From: Aphrophora alni
Lineage: Eukaryota; Arthropoda; Insecta; Hemiptera; Aphrophoridae
Direction: 5' to 3'
DNA: 64,000 nt
Assembly: GCA_963513935.1 (NCBI GenBank)
Contig: OY740770.1
Span: 92,148,301-92,212,300 of the forward strand
Shown here one piece after another: positions 61,998 to 64,000 of this stretch. The position numbers were made by a program, and so were the translations under genes. How positions within the stretch are numbered: position 1 is the first letter of the stretch; each line of letters opens with the position of its first letter. The notes below the pieces were generated by a model, which was given only the letters and a program-made list of their open reading frames with translations, did not search any database and had not been told where the DNA came from.

Positions 61998-62480
61998 AGC
62001 TTTTACGTTTGTTTTCTGGTGTTATGTTTATGTAAACATTTCATTCACGTTATAGCCTACAAGATTGTATTATCTAAACTCACTACTTTAACTAAATACA
62101 TTAAGCGTGACACTTGTCACTTTCACACGAACATGTTTACTTTCTGTCACACACTTAGTTTAAATACTTAAATAAAATATTGTTTATTTTAAATTACATA
62201 ATAAGAGGAAAGTATTATTAAGAATTAATATTATTTAAGTGGAAATTTTCGAAACGTTTTCGAATTTTTTTAATAATACAAACTATATGTGTTTTGTCTG
62301 TTTGTGTACACTCATTAGGACTATTTTTAAAATTGTGTTGACTTGTTTGTATTTCCTCAAAAATTATGCCCTGATTAAGTAATCCTTTTAACCTTGATAA
62401 GCGTTTGATATCCAACGAACAGCATCAAAGTTGGGTTAATTAACTCAAAAAAAGATAGTAGAGTTGAGACCAAATTTTGA

Positions 62481-62990
62481 TGATTATGGTGTAGGTATAC
62501 TAATACCTTTGGTGATGATAATGGTGTAGGTATACTAATACCTATGGTGATGAGTATGGTGTAGGTATACTAATACCTATGGTGATGATTATGGTGTAGG
62601 TATACTAATACCTATGGTGATGAGTATGGTGTAGGTATACTAATACCTATGGTGATGAGTATGGTGTAGGTATACTAATACCTAGGGTGATGAGTATGGT
62701 GTAGGTGTACTAATACCTATGGGGATGATTATGGTGTAGGTATACTAATACCTATGGTGATGAGTATGGTGTAGGTATACTAATACCTATGGTGGTGATT
62801 ATGGTGTAGGTATACTAATACCTATGGTGATGAGTATGGTGTAAGTATACTAATACCTATGGTGATGAGTATGGTGTAGGTATACTAATACCTATGGTGA
62901 TGAGTATGGTGTAGGTATACTAAACCTATGGTGATGAGTATGGTGTAGGTGTACTAATACCTATGGGGATGATTATGGTGTAGGTGTAAA
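62481..62990 (+). repeat. 35-bp minisatellite, 15 copies
   Basis: The unit is 35 bp: 'tgatgagtatggtgt' followed by 'aggtatactaatacctatgg'. Unit starts (at 'atggt') fall at 62486 and every 35 bp to 62906, then at 62940 after a 1-bp deletion, and at 62975. Each unit contains a dyad, TAGGTAT-acta-ATACCTA, able to form a 7-bp stem. A 'gtaggtgtac ... ggggatgatt' variant occurs twice, at 62696 and 62940, pointing to block-wise amplification. Confidence 0.98.
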
Positions 62991-63574
62991 ATAATGCGAA
63001 TACAATCTAAACCTCTCGAAGTGTTGTAGAGATATATTTTTGAAAATTTGTATTTATCTAATCGGTTGCTTTTAATGAAAGTTTTAATAATTATTAATAA
63101 TGTATTTTATAATTCTGCGTAACATCGTTTTTTTATGGGCCTAAAGTTTGTATTTATTGACCAGTTTGGATGAATATTGTAATATTTATGTGTATAAAGT
63201 AAATGTGACCTACGTTTTTACATGACACAAAAATCAAGGTAGGTCAAGATGACTGAGCCGATATTTACTTTGGATGTGTTTGTGCACTTTGAAGTGAATT
63301 TTTTAATTTTTCTTATTTAAAAATTAGTTTTAAAGTAAACAACAACAAAAACATAAAATAATTTCAAAACACTTCAATGAAATGACCATAAAGAAGTTCG
63401 GAATGGTTTTCAATAGGCACGTAAATATACACGGACAAACTTAATACAAAATATCATTTTATTGTTTATGTCTCCAGTTGCAATATAGTATGAAACTAAA
63501 TTAAATATAGTATACCTATATATACATATACCTGGATTTCCGTCATGCAACTTGTGTTGTAGTTTACACTACGC

Positions 63575-63601
63575 GTTTCGAGAACAGGTTCTCATCTTGA
63601 G
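63575..63601 (-). repeat. CTGA...GAAAC-type hairpin motif, single copy
   Basis: On the minus strand the motif reads CTCAAGA, T, a GAGAA/TTCTC stem around CCTG, then GAAAC and GCGT. It has the same layout as the motifs at 17088 and 36621 but a different, perfectly paired stem. No inverted partner was found before the window end. Confidence 0.6.
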
Positions 63602-64000
63602 GTGTAATGTTTACTCACGTGTGAGCACGTCAAACAAAAATAAAAAGTACAAGCACACACACATACACACAAATCACAACATAAAATATCGCACTGCACA
63701 TTATAATAAAATTGTTTAAGTATTGTATAAGTACGGTACACTTAAAAACCAAAAATACGGAAATATGTATAAAAATGTTACGTTGTAGGTAGGCCTACAA
63801 GTTGTCACTGCCGCGGTCAATCGTCAAAATATCATTGTTGTTTATTTTAGATATCTTTCTATTTGGAGCGTGAACAAATATTAGAACAAGTTTTTTTTAT
63901 TTATATTTCTTCTAGTAAGTATAGCTTCATCTGAAACTCTTTAATACTTTTGAGTTGAAGTTATTTGCATTTCAAAGTTATTTCCTAGTAAGAACTATTA

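Larger units (their letters stand above)
60985..64000 (+). repeat. 7.3-kb tandem unit, copy III (truncated by window end)
   Basis: Block a (60985-61510), the CACA-rich block (62130-62370) and block d (63030-63310) follow in order. Sequence at the window edge (63890-64000) matches 55215-55320 of copy II ('aactctttaata', 'gagttgaa', 'tttcaaagttat'), so the unit continues past the window. Copy-specific additions are the 13-bp array, the 35-bp array and a CTGA...GAAAC hairpin at 63575-63601. Confidence 0.75.

Noticed and set aside
62481..62990. Possible CRISPR array (regular repeats with short variable parts)
   Set aside because: Units are contiguous 35-bp tandem repeats with no unique spacers, in a eukaryotic context; it is a minisatellite.
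1..64000. tRNA, rRNA and other known structured RNA genes
   Set aside because: No cloverleaf with a GGTTCGAATCC-type B box and no rRNA-like GC-rich conserved segment were seen by eye; short or divergent cases could be missed.

Overview
The window looks like non-genic, AT-rich nuclear DNA from an arthropod, most likely an insect. The clues are a 110-bp array of the insect telomere pentamer (TTAGG/CCTAA, 46991-47100), mariner and Tc1/mariner transposase relics, a Ty3/gypsy-type LTR retrotransposon, hAT and pogo-like miniature elements, long (TA)n tracts and no bacterial-style gene organisation. I found no host protein-coding gene, tRNA or rRNA that I can defend. Nearly every long open frame is either transposon-derived or a chance frame in AT-rich sequence. 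A fragmentary exon or a promoter could lie in the window without being visible by eye.

Layout. 1-7.5 kb: an old duplication of a roughly 2.7-3.5 kb unit (copies at about 1000, 3711 and 7256). 9.35-10.64 kb: a dead mariner. 11.34-11.89 kb: a probable non-LTR retrotransposon 3' tail carrying three covarying hairpins. 17.0-17.7 kb: an inverted-repeat element enclosing a copy of a ~180-bp interspersed repeat, called R1 here. 20560-26314: a young LTR retrotransposon with gag and protease but no reverse transcriptase, RNase H or integrase. 27.4-27.8 kb: a reverse-transcriptase fragment of a non-LTR element. 29.1-29.7 and 35.7-37.2 kb: degenerate tandem repeats, the second interrupted by a foldback element. 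38.9-42.6 kb: two local duplications and a textbook hAT miniature element (41078-41567) with a perfect 8-bp target duplication. 43.3-43.6 kb: a transposase helix-turn-helix fragment.

46.1 kb to the end is a diverged tandem triplication of a unit of about 7.3 kb (46110-53700, 53701-60984 and 60985 to the window end). The copies differ by insertions, so they give paralogous 'empty sites' for a pogo-like miniature element, for R1 and for a Tc1/mariner-type transposase. Copies I and III also carry different tandem arrays in the same interval: the telomere-type array in I, and 13-bp and 35-bp arrays in III.

The features most worth following up are a small hairpin motif with conserved flanks and covarying stem, seen at seven sites and resembling the hammerhead ribozyme layout; the near-identical ~210-bp island shared by copies I and III of the 7.3-kb unit; the three covarying TTGCA hairpins near 11.6 kb; and the in-frame UGA between gag and protease in the LTR element. 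All boundaries were read by eye and should be treated as approximate unless a target duplication or terminal repeat is quoted.
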